Shown: piece by piece, positions 22,074 to 34,150 of the stretch | How the letters are laid out: the number at the start of each line of letters is the position of its first letter | How positions within the stretch are numbered: the first letter of the stretch is position 1 | NCBI RefSeq assembly: GCF_040807025.1 | Contig: NC_090947.1 | Span: 5,890,001-5,954,000, forward strand | Source of the DNA: Struthio camelus | Lineage: Eukaryota > Chordata > Aves > Struthioniformes > Struthionidae | DNA length: 64,000 bases | Reading direction: 5' to 3' | Program-made: the position numbers and the translations under genes | Notes under the pieces: model-generated | The model's database searches: none | Told to the model about the DNA's origin: nothing | The model's input: the letters and a program-made list of their open reading frames with translations, nothing else

Positions 22074-25000
22074 CTAAAAAAGAACAAGGGCGGGAGAAAG
22101 AACGATAATCGTGATTTGTTCGTCCAAGCGCATTTTATGAGGTAGTCGTCGGTATAAGCCATGGACATAGTGGATCTGCAGGGAAGGGGAGCGCCAGAAC
22201 TTGCTGGTTATTTACTGGTACTGAGAGTGCCCTGGAAATCATCCCTCAGGGCATGTGTTGTGCAAGGTAGTGCATGAATGCGTGGGAAGAGGCTGCCCTC
22301 GCCCTGAAAGCACTGACTTCACATGCGGGGCAGCCTGAAGGATCTCCGCTTTCCAGGTGGCATCTCCGGGGCCTGGCGCTCCTGCCACATAACACGGCTC
22401 TGCAAAGAGGGGTTGTGACACCACTGGCTGAGGCATAGCCTTCTCCTTCCTCCCCAAAAGGGTTAATCCCGGAGGCGAACCTACTCAGCGCAGCTAGGGA
22501 GAGCATCTGCCCTCTCCCTCCTCTGAAACGAGGAGCTCCGCCGCAATTAAGGGCTTGCGGAGCGGCAGCCCAACACACCAGTAGAGCCGGATTCCTGCTT
22601 CCCATGGTAACAGCCTCCCTCGGAGCCGATCCCTCCGACCCTACCCAGACAACCCTAATCCTGCCTTCGCGGTCACCCTGAAAAGCCGCCCAGCTCTGTT
22701 ATCAGGAAGGATCTCCCTTCAGCAAATATTTACGAGTCTGCTTTGGGTGGTTTTCTTGGAGGAGCGGGAGCGAGGCGAGAAGGAATGGTTGCGCTGGCAG
22801 CCCCGAACGTCACGCCGTCACGGAGGGCTCCACGCCATGGATGGCTCTTTTCTGAGCTCTCACTCAGACTTTTTAAGACCCGCCAGTGGACAAATGCCAA
22901 CACTTGTGCTGTCCTTGTCCTTGTCACTAAAGCCCATGGATGGACAGTTGTCTAGCGCAGGTAGTGTCTGGACACAGCAAGCAGTTGGGGAGATCTCTGT
23001 CCCTCCCTGCGCCCTTCCTGATATGTGTTATAGCCTCAAACCCACCTTAATCTTTCGCCCACATGTGTGTTTATTTTTAGAAGCCCACAGATAATTTACT
23101 TTTAGTTGAAGGCACAGATCTTTGTGGGGGTAAGAGCTGGGGGCGGTTTATGGTGCTGCTGCAGGAGTTGAACTTTGAAGCAGCCGGAGCAGAGCAAACG
23201 AAGGGGCTGGGCGAGCAGTTCCTGGAAGGGTTTTACAGGCGCTGAGGGCAGGATGGAGGAAAGAACCAGGCCGTTAAAAAAGAGAGACAAAGGTATCGTC
23301 ACAGCCAAGCAATGGAGGGGAGTAGACGAAGAGGCCAGAGAAAGAGGCCGGGGCTTTAGATCAAGGAGACGATACGCGGTGCCATGCAGTTTTTTGACAA
23401 AGTGACTCAAAGTGTGGGACTGTGAGAAAAGCTAAAGTAACTGATGAAAGACGACCCTGGCAGCAGTGTTTTGGACAGACCGAGGAGAGTCAAAATTAGT
23501 CACAAGACACTTCCTGCCTCAGCTGCTTCATCTGTAGAAGGTGCGTGTTGATACAGATCGCGCTTCAGATCCGAACCCCAAATCTCAGTTTCTCTAAGTG
23601 ATCAGAAACGTGCAGCCAGGTTTGTCGCTGCAATTCATATTGAAACCCAACTGTGTGCGGTATGAGGCACTGGTGCCTACCCCACCCACCAGGGAGGGTG
23701 CAACACAGTACATTCATCTCTGCAAAGAACATTGAGATCCTCAAAAGAATTGCAAAAAAAAAAAACACAACAACAACAAAAAAGACAAAGCTTGGAAAAG
23801 TAACAGGTCCTGTGCCACAGCCTTCAGGGTGACCTTTCTCATGGCTCTTAACGCCACTGATTCGCAAAATCCGAGTGCCTCGCTGCTAAAGGTGGCAGCG
23901 CCTTGGTGCACGAATACCTGTGCATGGAGGTGCTATGCTCCCTTTTGCTTAATTTTCCCTCTGGAGTATGCAGTCAATCCTGCCTTACAGAGGGAAGGTG
24001 AATGTTGCAGCTGGAGGTGCTTTGTTACATTGCTAACGGTGCGTAAAATAAACGGGAGGGTGGGAACCCTCTATGTGAAAGTAATGCTTTGCTAACACCG
24101 TTCTCCCTGCACAGGCAGCATCGAGAGCATCCGAGGAATGAGATGACCCTACATGTTCAGTGCCGCACAGTAAGGAAATGGTATCTGGAGCCCTTGTACA
24201 GCACTAGTTGGCTTTTATAACACTGGGGATAACGGCTTACAGTCTCTTCCTTCCAACGTCTTCTGTTTCACTCTTTACCTCCCCATACTCCTCTTTGGCA
24301 CCATGCACGCTCGCTACTGAAAAAGAAGAGGTGCCTCCACTTGGATAATATCTCAAAGACCAGCGCGGGGAAAAGTTAGGTGCAATTAAGCTTTTTGGTC
24401 GGTTGGGAAGTCCCTCTACACACCCATCGCGTGTCCCCTGTTAAAACAGAGCAATGCTTTTTAAAAAGGTGACACTCACTGTCAAAAACCCTGGTAAAGG
24501 AAAAATACATCTTCTACTTAGCTTGAGCCTCAGCTTTGTCTCTTTTGCTTGCCAGAAAACACACGGTGCCCAGGAGTCTACATGGCTTACAGAGGCATCT
24601 AGTGGCTGAACAATATACAAGTCACGATGGCGTTACCACGCGTTTCATGTGTTTCTGTACCCTCAAAGCAGCCCTCTCATTTTAGGCATGCTGCTCTCCG
24701 TTATTAAGCAAATACAGTCAACAGGAACACACCTGGAAGTCAGAAACATTGCCGATAATCTGATTTAAGAGGCATTCCCTCACTCCGCTTCCTCCCACTC
24801 CTACCCAAAATACTGGTTTCAGGCAAAAAGCAAATCTTTGCAGATGGCTTCTGTCCTCATTCTGGTCAATCCGTGCAACTCCTTCTTAGCCACACTGGCA
24901 CAATTTCGTAAATCAGTGCAGCTGCTCCGGACCACACCTGACTCCAGAGCGGCTCTAAGGAAGCCAGGATGCAAACGTCCAAAAGTTTGGGGGAAGTTTG

Positions 25001-25140
25001 GTATTACTCCCGAATTTTTACTTGCATGATTTTGTAGTTTTGCAGGCAGGTCCCTGTTTGAAAAGAGCAAAGAAATAGCAGCATTTGGCGGGGGCAGGAA
25101 GAAAAAGACTTTAGTATGCTGTTTAGTAAAGGTGAAAGTT
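22074..25140. other. Intergenic sequence, CpG raised at 22440-22830
   Basis: The first part (22440-22830) is moderately CpG-rich and contains 'cccatggtaac' at 22602-22612, which resembles one half of an RFX X-box. A minus-strand frame of 119 codons (22246-22605) covers part of it and is not recognisable. An A-rich run lies at 23754-23765, followed by 'cacaacaacaacaaaaaag'. The rest is plain noncoding sequence. Confidence 0.5.
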
Positions 25141-25454
25141 GGTGGCGCCCTGAAGGCGGTCGGGACAGCATCAGCCAGGGGTTCGCTGGCACTTCTGGCC
25201 GCGAGGGCCCCAAGAGCGCCGTGGCGCAGCCGCCTACGGCGTCCCGTCCCCGCAGGCAGCTGGAGAAGCCGTGTCTCCGGGCCGGTGAGCAGGAGAGGAG
25301 GGGAGGGAGGCTGAGCACCCCTGCACCCGCTCATGGGGCGAGAGCGGGCAATCTGCATCCAGCAAGCCCCCAGCCGCGGGGTGCTCCGTGAAAGGATGCT
25401 GTCCGTCCGTCCGTCCGGGATGCCGTCCGTCTGCGCGCTGCCCGAACGCGGCTG
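25141..25454. promoter_or_regulatory. CpG island
   Basis: I count 34 CpG dinucleotides in 314 bases of strongly GC-rich sequence, which puts the observed to expected ratio near one; the sequence on both sides is much poorer in CpG. A short GTCC/CCGT tandem run is at 25401-25417. At 25284-25292 'gccggtgagcagg' has the form of a splice donor on the plus strand, so a first exon ending there is possible. Islands of this quality usually sit at vertebrate promoters. No TATA box or recognised coding sequence is seen, and frames across the island (60-179 codons) are arginine-, proline- and glycine-rich, as expected for random GC-rich DNA. Confidence 0.65.
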
Positions 25455-25492
25455 AAAAAAAAATCACCCCTGCATTTTCTTTCCATCTTTAG

Positions 25493-25608
25493 AGGACGAT
25501 ACCTATGACAAACACTCCCTGAAAGTAAAAGTGCAATACGGCGTATTCAAGGCTGATAAACAAGGCTCTTTTGTACGGGCTAATGACTCATGTCTCTGGG
25601 ATTTATAA
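25493..25608 (+). other. Possible exon start after the CpG island
   Basis: A good acceptor-like tract ('ttttctttccatctttag', ending at 25492) lies just 40 bases after the island. The next 38 codons are open and run to TAA at 25606-25608 (peptide starting DDTYDKHSLKVK). There is no donor at the far side, so this could only be a terminal exon. A frame of this length is open by chance perhaps one time in six, and the segment may instead be the start of a conserved noncoding element. I do not recognise the peptide. Confidence 0.2.
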
Positions 25609-26160
25609 GAAAATGAACATAAAAGCAATTACTAGGGTGTGAATTATTTTGTTTCTTAATGGCCTGACAGTTTTGACAGTTCCTAGCTTGTTATCTACCA
25701 CAAACTCTCTTGATCTTCCAACTTTAACATGACTTTTAATTATACTTTCATATTAGTAAAAGGACAAACAATCTATAGTCTGGTTTTGTTCAGTCTAATA
25801 CATTTAAATAACAAGGGAAGCTTTTCCTCCTAGCAGGGCAAAAGTGGTGATCTGTTTGCCTATGCTGATAACTATAAAAAGAGAAAAATTACAAATAATT
25901 CATCTCAAGAGTTTATTCTTCATTTTAATACTTTGAATTAAAAAGAGCAACAGAGACAGAACTATTCCTTCCATCTTTTCTTAAAAATGTGTCATTATGA
26001 ATTACTGCTTTTGCTCAGATCACTTTTACTCAATCCTTAAAAAAAAAAAAAATCTGTAAAACGTCATCCTGTTCCTTCTTTGCAGATGTATGCTGTAACC
26101 CAACAGAGAGGACTTTTATTGTAACTCTTTATTTTTACCGGAGCTCTTCTCCAGGATTTC
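25609..26160. promoter_or_regulatory. Possible conserved noncoding element
   Basis: About 550 bases of AT-rich sequence without simple repeats or transposon traces, containing 'aatgactca' (25584-25592, AP-1/MAF-like) and several TAAT cores. The texture is like that of deeply conserved enhancers, but conservation cannot be judged from one sequence. An A-rich run lies at 26038-26052. Confidence 0.25.
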
Positions 26161-29100
26161 AAACAAGGCTTTGGCTGACTCTAAGCAAACAGCGGTAAGG
26201 CGTCTTACAGGGAGGAAAATACTTTTCCTGTAAGTAAAAAAACATATGTGTATATAGCGTACATAATGTACAAATCTTAGTTCTCAAGCTTAGAAGTGCC
26301 AGATTCAAGGAAAAATTTCCAATCTTAATGAAGTTGAATGAAGTTAATGAAGTCGTTTGATAGCGAGGAGTTTGTATTATTAAGCTACTGCAGGACATGG
26401 AGCTGGGGCAGCCTTTGCTCTGGAGAAGGAAACAGCCTTTGCCTGGATGGGTTTTTAGTCGAAGTAGAGAAGCTAGGTCAAAAGGAAGGGGAAACCAGAG
26501 GCCACGGCAGGGGAAGGATCTGAGGTCACGCAGCAGAGCGGGGTGGGCAGTCATGTGCATCAGCGGCTTCGCAGCCGCAGGACTGTGCTTTCCACAGCTC
26601 CCTCTCGCAGTCATGGGAAAAGCCTTCTCCTCTTGGTGGTCAGCTGGTTTCTCCTCGCTACGCCTGTGTTTGTTCGTGGGGGTTTGCGTTTCGAGCACAG
26701 ATGCAAGCGTCCCAGGTTAAGGGGACTTCAGACCGCTCTCCCGAGACCTCAGTTTAGGGCAAATTTATTTATACGAAGGGAAAAATATGTCTTTTAGTGA
26801 ACCTGGTAGAGTTTCTTACCCAAACCCAAACATATTCAAGGTTCCTCACCTGCATCCTAAAATTATCACAAATCTAGCTAATTGATCTCTGTAGTTTAAA
26901 ACTAAGTAAATACATCTTTTAATCCAGATTTAAAAAAAAAAAATCATTTGGTGGCTGTAGGCCTGATTTATCAGTGCCTTTGTGCCTTGATGTAAAGGTA
27001 ATAAGCAGTGCTACCTCGCCTAGGAAATCCTCAAAAGGCAGAATCTTCTGGTGGAAGGGCCGTTCCTCGTGAGAGTCCTGGTGGTAGGAGAGCAGAGCTC
27101 AGGTAGCTCCAGACCTCAGCAGTGCTCTCTCAAGCCAGGAAGCCCAGGGACCACCCAAACTAAGGAAGCTTCAGGGCAGGTGGCACAGAGCCTCCAACCT
27201 GCACACCTTTCTTTGGTGTCTGCAACATCAACCCCTTCCAAGCATTCGCTTTGGTGGATCAGGAACCTACCGCCATCTATGGATTGCCTGGGAAGAGGCA
27301 ACAAACCTGGAGGCCGAGTGGAGCTTTGCTGAAAGCTTTTCTGCTGGCTCCGGGGTTTCCTCTTCAACAGTCCCCAAAGCTGTTGATGGATGGTAAAACA
27401 CTTAACAGGATTAGATCTGTCACGTTTAGCCCTCCCGGGCTTCTATCTAGAGACTCTGAACTCTCTTCCAGCTTTTGTCAGTGGGGCAACGTAAGACTTT
27501 TTTTTTTTTTTAAGCCCTTTGTTTTCAAAGGAGCAGCGCACAGATCTTCCCACACACAAGAAAGGAAGAGGCTATTTCAGTCGGAGTTGCTTTATGGGCT
27601 TTTCCCGTGACGGTTTCACTCCTGCTGCTTTCTGTGAGCAGGCAGACAGGGGATTCGGTTTCCTCGGCAGCGCCTGATGTCGGCTAAAACTCACCACGTA
27701 CAATTGCTTGGTGCAGGTGAGGCTCAGGTTTGAACCATTCCCCAGTATATATGTCTGATGCTCTTCCTGCTAAGGCTTACAGTATCAGGTTCTTCCAGGG
27801 TCTGCTGAGCACGCACAGAAAATTGTCACATCATTAAAGCTACGGTGCATTATGTCCAAGGCATACCTAGGGGCTGGATCCTAGGCAGTTCAATAAGGTT
27901 CAAGCCAAAACACGGTTTCGTTCTCTGTGATATCAGTAACGACATGTCTAGTGAAACAGTCCCCTGCTATATGGTGTGACACCACTCTTGAAAGAAAAGT
28001 AAAGGGCAAGCGATAGTGTAAGGAAAGGCTCTTGGTTGCCTTTTGCTTGTTCTAGTCAGGAGGACAGAGTCACTGTCTTGCGTTTCTTTTTGCAGACCAT
28101 ATATCTGCACTTCGGTCTTTTGGAGGCATAGGCTCATTGATAAAGACAGTCCTAATTTAGGCTCTTGATCCTATTCCTATAATAGATTAAACCACACTAC
28201 CATGACAGGTAGGCTTGTGTGGGGACTTCATTCACCTTCAGAAGCTGTACCTTAGTTATAAAAGGCAGAGGTGTGTGGCATGCAATTGATAGATTCAATT
28301 TTTATAGCTTCACGACTTATCCCATCGTGATATTGAATTTCCAAAATCTAAGGATAGGTATAAATGTCCTCCTTTTCCTTTCGGAAAGGCAGGCTTGCCT
28401 TCCCATCACTGTGCCATGCCACGTGGCCCTCCTGACCCTTTTTCCTTTCGCTCATTAACTGGTATACAAGAGCAAGGCCACGACAGTCCAGCAGCAAAGG
28501 ACTAGATCTATTAAGGATTACAAAGGACTTGGAAACGGTAGGGACATATACAGATCATATACACTGAAGGTGTTGAAACAGAAGTTGGAAATAAAGTGTA
28601 AATCAAATTTATGAAGGTTACAATAAGGTCACAATAAAAGCTACCATAAACAAAGTTACAATGAAAGATTACTGTGTTTTTCCAGGTCAGGCATCTAAAA
28701 GTTAGGTTAGGGTTGCTTACACAATGCATTTTTTTCCCCTTATGTATATGCATTACAATGCATCCTTTAATGCCATCATCATATATTAATTTTTCCATGG
28801 GACCTGTTATGAGTGTCTCCTATAATATTGCAAAAAGAACGGCATATATGTCCAGAAGGCCTCTTGAATTGCAGAGATACTAAATAGATCTCATATATCA
28901 GTTGTTCACTGGTCTGTCTAGTAACAGAGCACTGTTTATCTTATGATAAAACAGCACGTTAAGGAAATGCCAATCTCAACCGCATTTCTATCGAAAATGT
29001 TTTTGTAGAGAGAAAATATAAAGAAAAGGTAAGATGAGAAAAGTTAAAAAAAAAAAAAAGTAACTTGAGAAATTCAAGGGCAATAAATCACCATAGCAGA

Positions 29101-29519
29101 TGGTATTCATCTGTGAATTCTGTGCAGAGCTATCAGTTTAAAAAATTGCACAGTAGTGTGCTGTTAAAAATGCAGATATAATATCTGCACATTTTCACTG
29201 CCTATCTTCCTGGTGCCTAGGCAAATATCAGGTAACTCGTTTGTGCATGCCGCTATCTCTAGATGCCTTCGGAGTTTACATGTCTGTGCCACCACGGTCT
29301 TTGAAAATTTGACTCAGTGGGTTATCTGTGCATTTTCTTGCTACCTCCTCTAATTATAGTGAAGAAGTACAAGTATATTCTGTTTAATATTTCTAAAATC
29401 CAAGAGAGATCGATTTGTTCTGATCTTTCTGCCAGCTTAAACTTCCTCACAGAAGAATGCTTTATGTCTAGCTCACACGCCCTTTATCCTGGGTTTTACA
29501 GGTTTTTTTAGATGCATTG
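26161..29519. other. Intergenic sequence, no gene recognised
   Basis: AT-rich noncoding DNA with A/T runs (26931-26943, 27500-27512). A minus-strand frame of 179 codons (26159-26698) is one of the longer ones in the window but its translation shows no domain, signal peptide or repeat I recognise. A stem GCGGCT-TCGC-AGCCGC lies at 26563-26578. 28500-29500 is especially AT-rich and plain. Confidence 0.55.
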
Positions 29520-29640
29520 TCCCCATATACAGATGAGGAGACAGCCTGTGATACAACCACATGCGATTTTGAAGATCAGGAATGAAGTCTCGTTTTGACA
29601 CCAACGGAGGCCGCCCTTGCTGCTACGACCCGATCCTATT
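29520..29640 (-). repeat. MIR-like SINE remnant
   Basis: On the plus strand 'tccccatatacagatgagga' followed by 'gacagcctgtgatac' matches the reverse complement of the 3' half of MIR ('ccccattttacagatgagga'), followed by a diverged 'ccacatgcgatt...gaatgaagtct' part. The beginning is convincing; the right boundary is a guess. Confidence 0.45.
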
Positions 29641-29791
29641 CTCTGTAAGTGGGAGTTTTCAGGCAGTTTCCACAGTGGACTACAAAGGCCAGGAAAATAG
29701 TGCATCTTAATCCAGTCCTGGGTCTGCAAAATGGAGCACAATCACTGAGAAAGCAACCCCAGCTGGTCACTGGGTTCCTGCTCTCCGACAG

Positions 29792-29825
29792 CAAAATGGA
29801 GAGGAGCCGGGCTATAAAATGCCAG
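29792..29825 (+). other. Possible mini-exon or exon end
   Basis: A donor of near-perfect consensus ('ATGCCAG|gtgagt') at 29825/29826 follows a good acceptor ('tgctctccgacag', ending 29791) after only 34 bases. The exon might equally start farther upstream. No product is recognisable, and isolated splice-like pairs occur by chance. Confidence 0.2.
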
Positions 29826-32119
29826 GTGAGTGTAATTAGCTTGTTCCCGCTAAAGATAAACCCCAGCTTTATCTAATTTTGTTTTTAACAGATCTTTGAA
29901 AGTGCCAGCAAAGCAACGGACGTAAGGGAATCTAGGAAAAGCTGTAAGAAGAAGGTGGTGGATGAGCTATGGAGCCTTTAAAGCTTGGGAAATTGAAGTG
30001 TTAGTGCCTGCACCAGCTTGGACTTCTGATGAGGCTTCTGCAAGCCTAATTGGGTAAACTGTCCATGTTGACTTATAATAGGGAAAATATTTCCCCGGTT
30101 TTAGATTAAAATGGGAGATGTTGGGGCTTTGTGCCCTGTGACTTGTTCAGAACGTTTTTGGTGAACGGGCACAGCATCTACAGAGAAAATAATTAAAAAT
30201 AGTATGCTGTTTTATTTGCCAGGCCCAAAATGATGATTTATAAAGAAAAGAAAATTGATTTAAGGGTCACAGGAACAAATTGAGGGGTCAATTTTGACTT
30301 TAATTTCAACAATTAATTAAGGAACTCTTCTAGAGAGGTTTGTAAAATGAATATTGATCTCAGATCTTGGGCACTCTGCAGTCATATCTCAGTCCTGTTT
30401 AATACCCTCACATTTTGATTTATGGATTGCGCTCAGTAACAGTGGAGCGGCATGACAGGACCGCTCAACTGCGATGTTCAAGAGCACGTCCTGAAAGCAT
30501 GGAGCTCCTTGTAGTCATCCATAAAGCAGAGGGGGAATATTTTAGCAGCGTTAGTCTGAGCGCTGTTGTGACAGTTGTATAACATTGCATGTGTGTTTTG
30601 ATGAACGGGGGACATCTTTTGCTGTCCAGCCCCACCTCACCGTTCTGGCTTCTGGTAAATGCTCATCTGAGCAGTGCTTTGTCCCTATGGCAATGTAAAA
30701 TGAAGGGCTAGTCTGAAGCCTGCGTTAAGCTTAGGGCAAAAATACGTTTGCTACTGGAAGAAGCAGAAATATTGAAGGTCCTTTATAGGAAATGTGTCTG
30801 TAGAAAGAGTGCCAAGGTCACGTTAGGATTCTAGAGTTGTTTGCCTGGGATTTCTTCGTGGCAGAGCTGTAGTCTTCTGCTGCCAGGTATCTCTGATGGC
30901 TGAAGAAGCAGCTGTGCTGGAGGCAGGTGGGGATCCAAGTGAGGAGAAAGGCTCCTCCTGATCCCTGCTACTTATGGTAAAAGCAAAGGAAAACAATCCC
31001 ACAGGCCAAATTTTCTCTTTCATTAGCTTTTTCTTTTTCTCTTCTCTCTCTCCTTTCTATTCAGAAGTTGTGATTTTTAGTGAAGAACACAGCTCTATTC
31101 TCTATCTACCTCTGCTGTGCTACAAACAGAAAACTTTAGGAAGGCTTAATCTGAAGACTTGCCCTTAAAACTCTGTCAGAAGCCCTTCTTGCAGAGGCAG
31201 TTTATACAGACTCAAATTACGCCAGGAAAATTGCCTCTGCCCAGGAAAGGTTTGGTAACACAAAAATTGCCACAAAATTTGCAGTCATGCATCAGTGACA
31301 ATAGCAAACAAGCAGAAGTTTCTAGTGTTGGCTGGACCTAGAACAAGCAACATCATATTTGGCATTATTGTTGCACTTAGTGGCCTCTGAAACAAATTAC
31401 AAAAACATTCCTCCCCACTCAGTACCGACAATGCTCTCTCTTCATGTGAGTAGACTCATATTAAACAGGTGAGCGATAGTTAGCATCTAAAAAGAGCAGA
31501 AGTGAATTCTAGTCACAGCAGAGCTTAAAGAATTAAAGATCAAGGTTCTTAAGTTAGAATTACTGCAGGGCTGAAGAAGTACCCCTGGATTTTGAAATAC
31601 AGCTAATATTTAGCATCTTATTGTTTTATGTACTGTTGCATTTGCAGCACACCCTGCTAGTTAGCCCACTACTTCTAAAACATGTGTGATGTTCAGAGGG
31701 GCTCATTATGGCTATACAATAATTTAAAGGGGGTGCAAGCAGAGTACGTTAACAGTATTGCATGCAGTGTAGTTCCCTTTGGGGAAACGAACACCCGCAC
31801 CACCACCACTGCACCTGCCCTGCTTTTTCTCGCAGACCCAGTCGTCTCGCCCTGAGTTTTGTAGGCGGGCTACGCAGCTCAAACTGGTTGACTTCCCGGC
31901 ACTCGATGGGAGCCACTTAAAAGGATAAACTGAAGAGATCAATAACCCTTACGTACTATAAGTGATGTAGCACCGAGTACTCCAGGGCTGTTAAAAAGTC
32001 TGTGATAAAGGGTTGTGTGATAGAAGCTCCAAAATTAAACACGAGGAGAAAAACAACACGGCGGCTGGGGGGACTTAGTGCCCTCTCATCGCAAGGGGGA
32101 TTTATCTGCAGGGCTTGGG
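29826..32119. other. Intergenic sequence, no gene recognised
   Basis: AT-rich noncoding sequence. The segment 31870-31935 shares 'ccacttaaaaggat' with 39560-39583, possibly two worn copies of one repeat. No gene was recognised. Confidence 0.55.
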
Positions 32120-32200
32120 GCCTGATTGTAATCTTTCAGGTACTTTTTACTCTGGTTTTATTCCTGATTTATACTGGTATCAGCGAAAGCAATATCAGGC
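32120..32200. mobile_element. Palindromic repeat copy (MITE-like)
   Basis: The left end 'gcctgattgtaatctttc' (32120-32137) is a diverged inverted copy of the right end 'gcgaaagcaatatcaggc' (32183-32200): GCCTGAT and CTTTC pair, with a small gap. The interior 'tttatactggtatcag' corresponds to the 'tacaccagtgtaaa' word of a palindromic nonautonomous element common in sauropsid genomes. The copy is old. Confidence 0.5.
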
Positions 32201-33689
32201 TGAAAGTCTCCGAACGCACAGAGCTGAGAGCAGGCGCCAGAGAGGCACACGCTCGTGTGTTTATCCATTTATGAAAACCAGGAATCCAGAGACAAATATG
32301 CTCAGCAGTCCCTCGGTGCAGATAATTGAAAGTGAATACTGAAAGCATGTACTTGTATGTCATGCTCCAAGGGTTAATAGTCTTCTGGGGCACTTAAGAG
32401 GAAATTCCTTTGAGAGTCCGCGTGGTATCTCCTGACTATTCTTCAACCATTGCTTTGTTTCTCCTTTCAGTAACTTCTTATTATTTAGGACAGAATGATT
32501 TTTTTTTTCCCTTGCAAAGCTCATATTGGCTCAGCCTTCGCATATTATATTCATCAAGAGGCTCTGCAGCTTTCTTTCAGGATCTTTGCTGCTGTTTTTC
32601 CTGGTAGCGTGGGGAGGGCCTGGGAGAACTATTAGCTCCTTTTGAGAAGACTGATAAGGAGTTGGCCCTCTTCCAGTCCTCCACCATGGAAGTGGTAGTT
32701 TATCATTAAAGCGCATACATTACTTCTGTTCCTACTTCAGCTCCTTCGTTCCTCAGTTCCTTTAGCTTCTCTGGATGGATGCCATAAAGCCCAAATAGTT
32801 TATTGTAATTTAGTGGTGGGGACTGAATGGGCAACCAGAAGATGCCTCCCCTCTTGATGCTGCAATGTGAACTGCTCCAGGTGGGAACTGTTGGTACATC
32901 AGGGCAGCATCCATTTACTTAAGCAGCTGAAGCTGCCAGCTATTTCTAGCCCAAAAGCTGTTCTTCCTGCTTGATATTGCTCAAGAGTTGAACGTTGTTA
33001 CTGATCCTGAGGCTCCAGCACTGGACTTTATTTCTTTATTGTGTAGGGATTTGTACTCACATCAGCTGCTCCCTCTGCATCTCCCTTCGCTGAGCAGGCT
33101 ATTGAAAAACATTACTCTCTGCATTAGTCATCTCACGAATGAGATGCATTCAACATCTCATGTCTAGCTGGCTCTGAGCCCTTCATGTAAAGGTGACATA
33201 CAAGATCAGGTCTTAAACTTGTCTCCCGTCATCTAAATAATCCCTGTGTCATCGTTTTGGCTGATTCCTTTCTGGCCTATTGGCATGGGAATAGAAATGA
33301 AAACAAAGAGATTCATTGCTCATTAACCTCCTCTCAATGAACCCTTCCCTCTTCTCTGATGTTTACACTTTTTTTTTTTCCTCCAGTTATCCCAGACATT
33401 TTCCTCAACTCAGTAGAAGTCTCTCAGCAGAATTATTTCCATAAAAGCCTCAGTAGCGACTGACTGTGTGCTACCCTGTCGCATGTGAGAATGCTACAAG
33501 TGATACACTGACAAACTTATAAAACAGAGGAATGCAACAAGCCTGTTGTTACCTTATATGCTGCATGCATCTATGCATAGATAATGTATAACAAACATAA
33601 CGCTGCCTTACATTAACAGCATGATGGCCCAATAATGTGGGACAACAAACATCATCTCCTGAGAATATTTTGCTGGTGCAGACACCAAG
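32201..33689. other. Intergenic sequence, no gene recognised
   Basis: Noncoding sequence with a T-rich run at 32501-32510 and 33369-33378, and a 14-bp perfect palindrome ATCTATGCATAGAT at 33569-33582. Nothing else could be assigned. Confidence 0.55.
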
Positions 33690-34150
33690 GCTGAGACATT
33701 TAAATGAGAAGATGCAGATCCCTGAGGCTGAACATAAAATATTTATATGAAGAGACTGTGGACCAATAAACTTCGGTTATAAATGTTTACAGCTGAAGGT
33801 GGTAATAAATAACCTTCCAAAAGCAATATTTCAATTTGTGCTTATTGTACTTGTAGTACGCATTATATTTTCAGGAAACTATAATTATTATAGCAGGACA
33901 TAGAATTAGCCTCATGCTTAATGAATGATTACCCAGTTTAGTTGTGATCGTTATAACATCAGGACACAATAAAAACTGTGAAATGTAGTTTAAACCGGAG
34001 ACATGTGGGACTTTTTTCCATGGCTACCATTTATATGTCCAACCAATGCATAATCTGTTCATTAGATTGTGACAGAAATGGATAAGCTCTAATAAATATA
34101 TCGGACAACTCCTAATTATTAAATTTCCAGTCACTTAACTTCTGCTGTGC
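33690..34150. promoter_or_regulatory. Possible conserved noncoding element (enhancer-like)
   Basis: An AT-rich block free of homopolymers, CpG and transposon traces, dense in homeodomain-like TAAT/ATTA cores (for example 'aatgaatgattaccc' near 33920 and 'ctaattattaaatttcc' near 34111) and containing 'ggaccaataaac' and 'aaccaatgcat', both CCAAT-like. Such texture is typical of developmental enhancers in gene deserts. Conservation itself cannot be seen here. Confidence 0.3.

Noticed and set aside
22602-22612. RFX X-box half ('cccatggtaac'), which would suggest a ciliary-gene promoter near the candidate exon
   Set aside because: The left half of the motif is not conserved, and half sites like this are frequent; a second 'tatggtaac' occurs at 17868 with no gene.
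24819-25358. 179-codon minus-strand open frame crossing the CpG island
   Set aside because: Long frames are expected in GC-rich DNA. The frame runs from the island into ordinary sequence with no change in character, and no protein family is recognisable.
26159-26698. 179-codon minus-strand open frame
   Set aside because: No recognisable domain; its C-terminal part is coded by plain AT-rich intergenic sequence.
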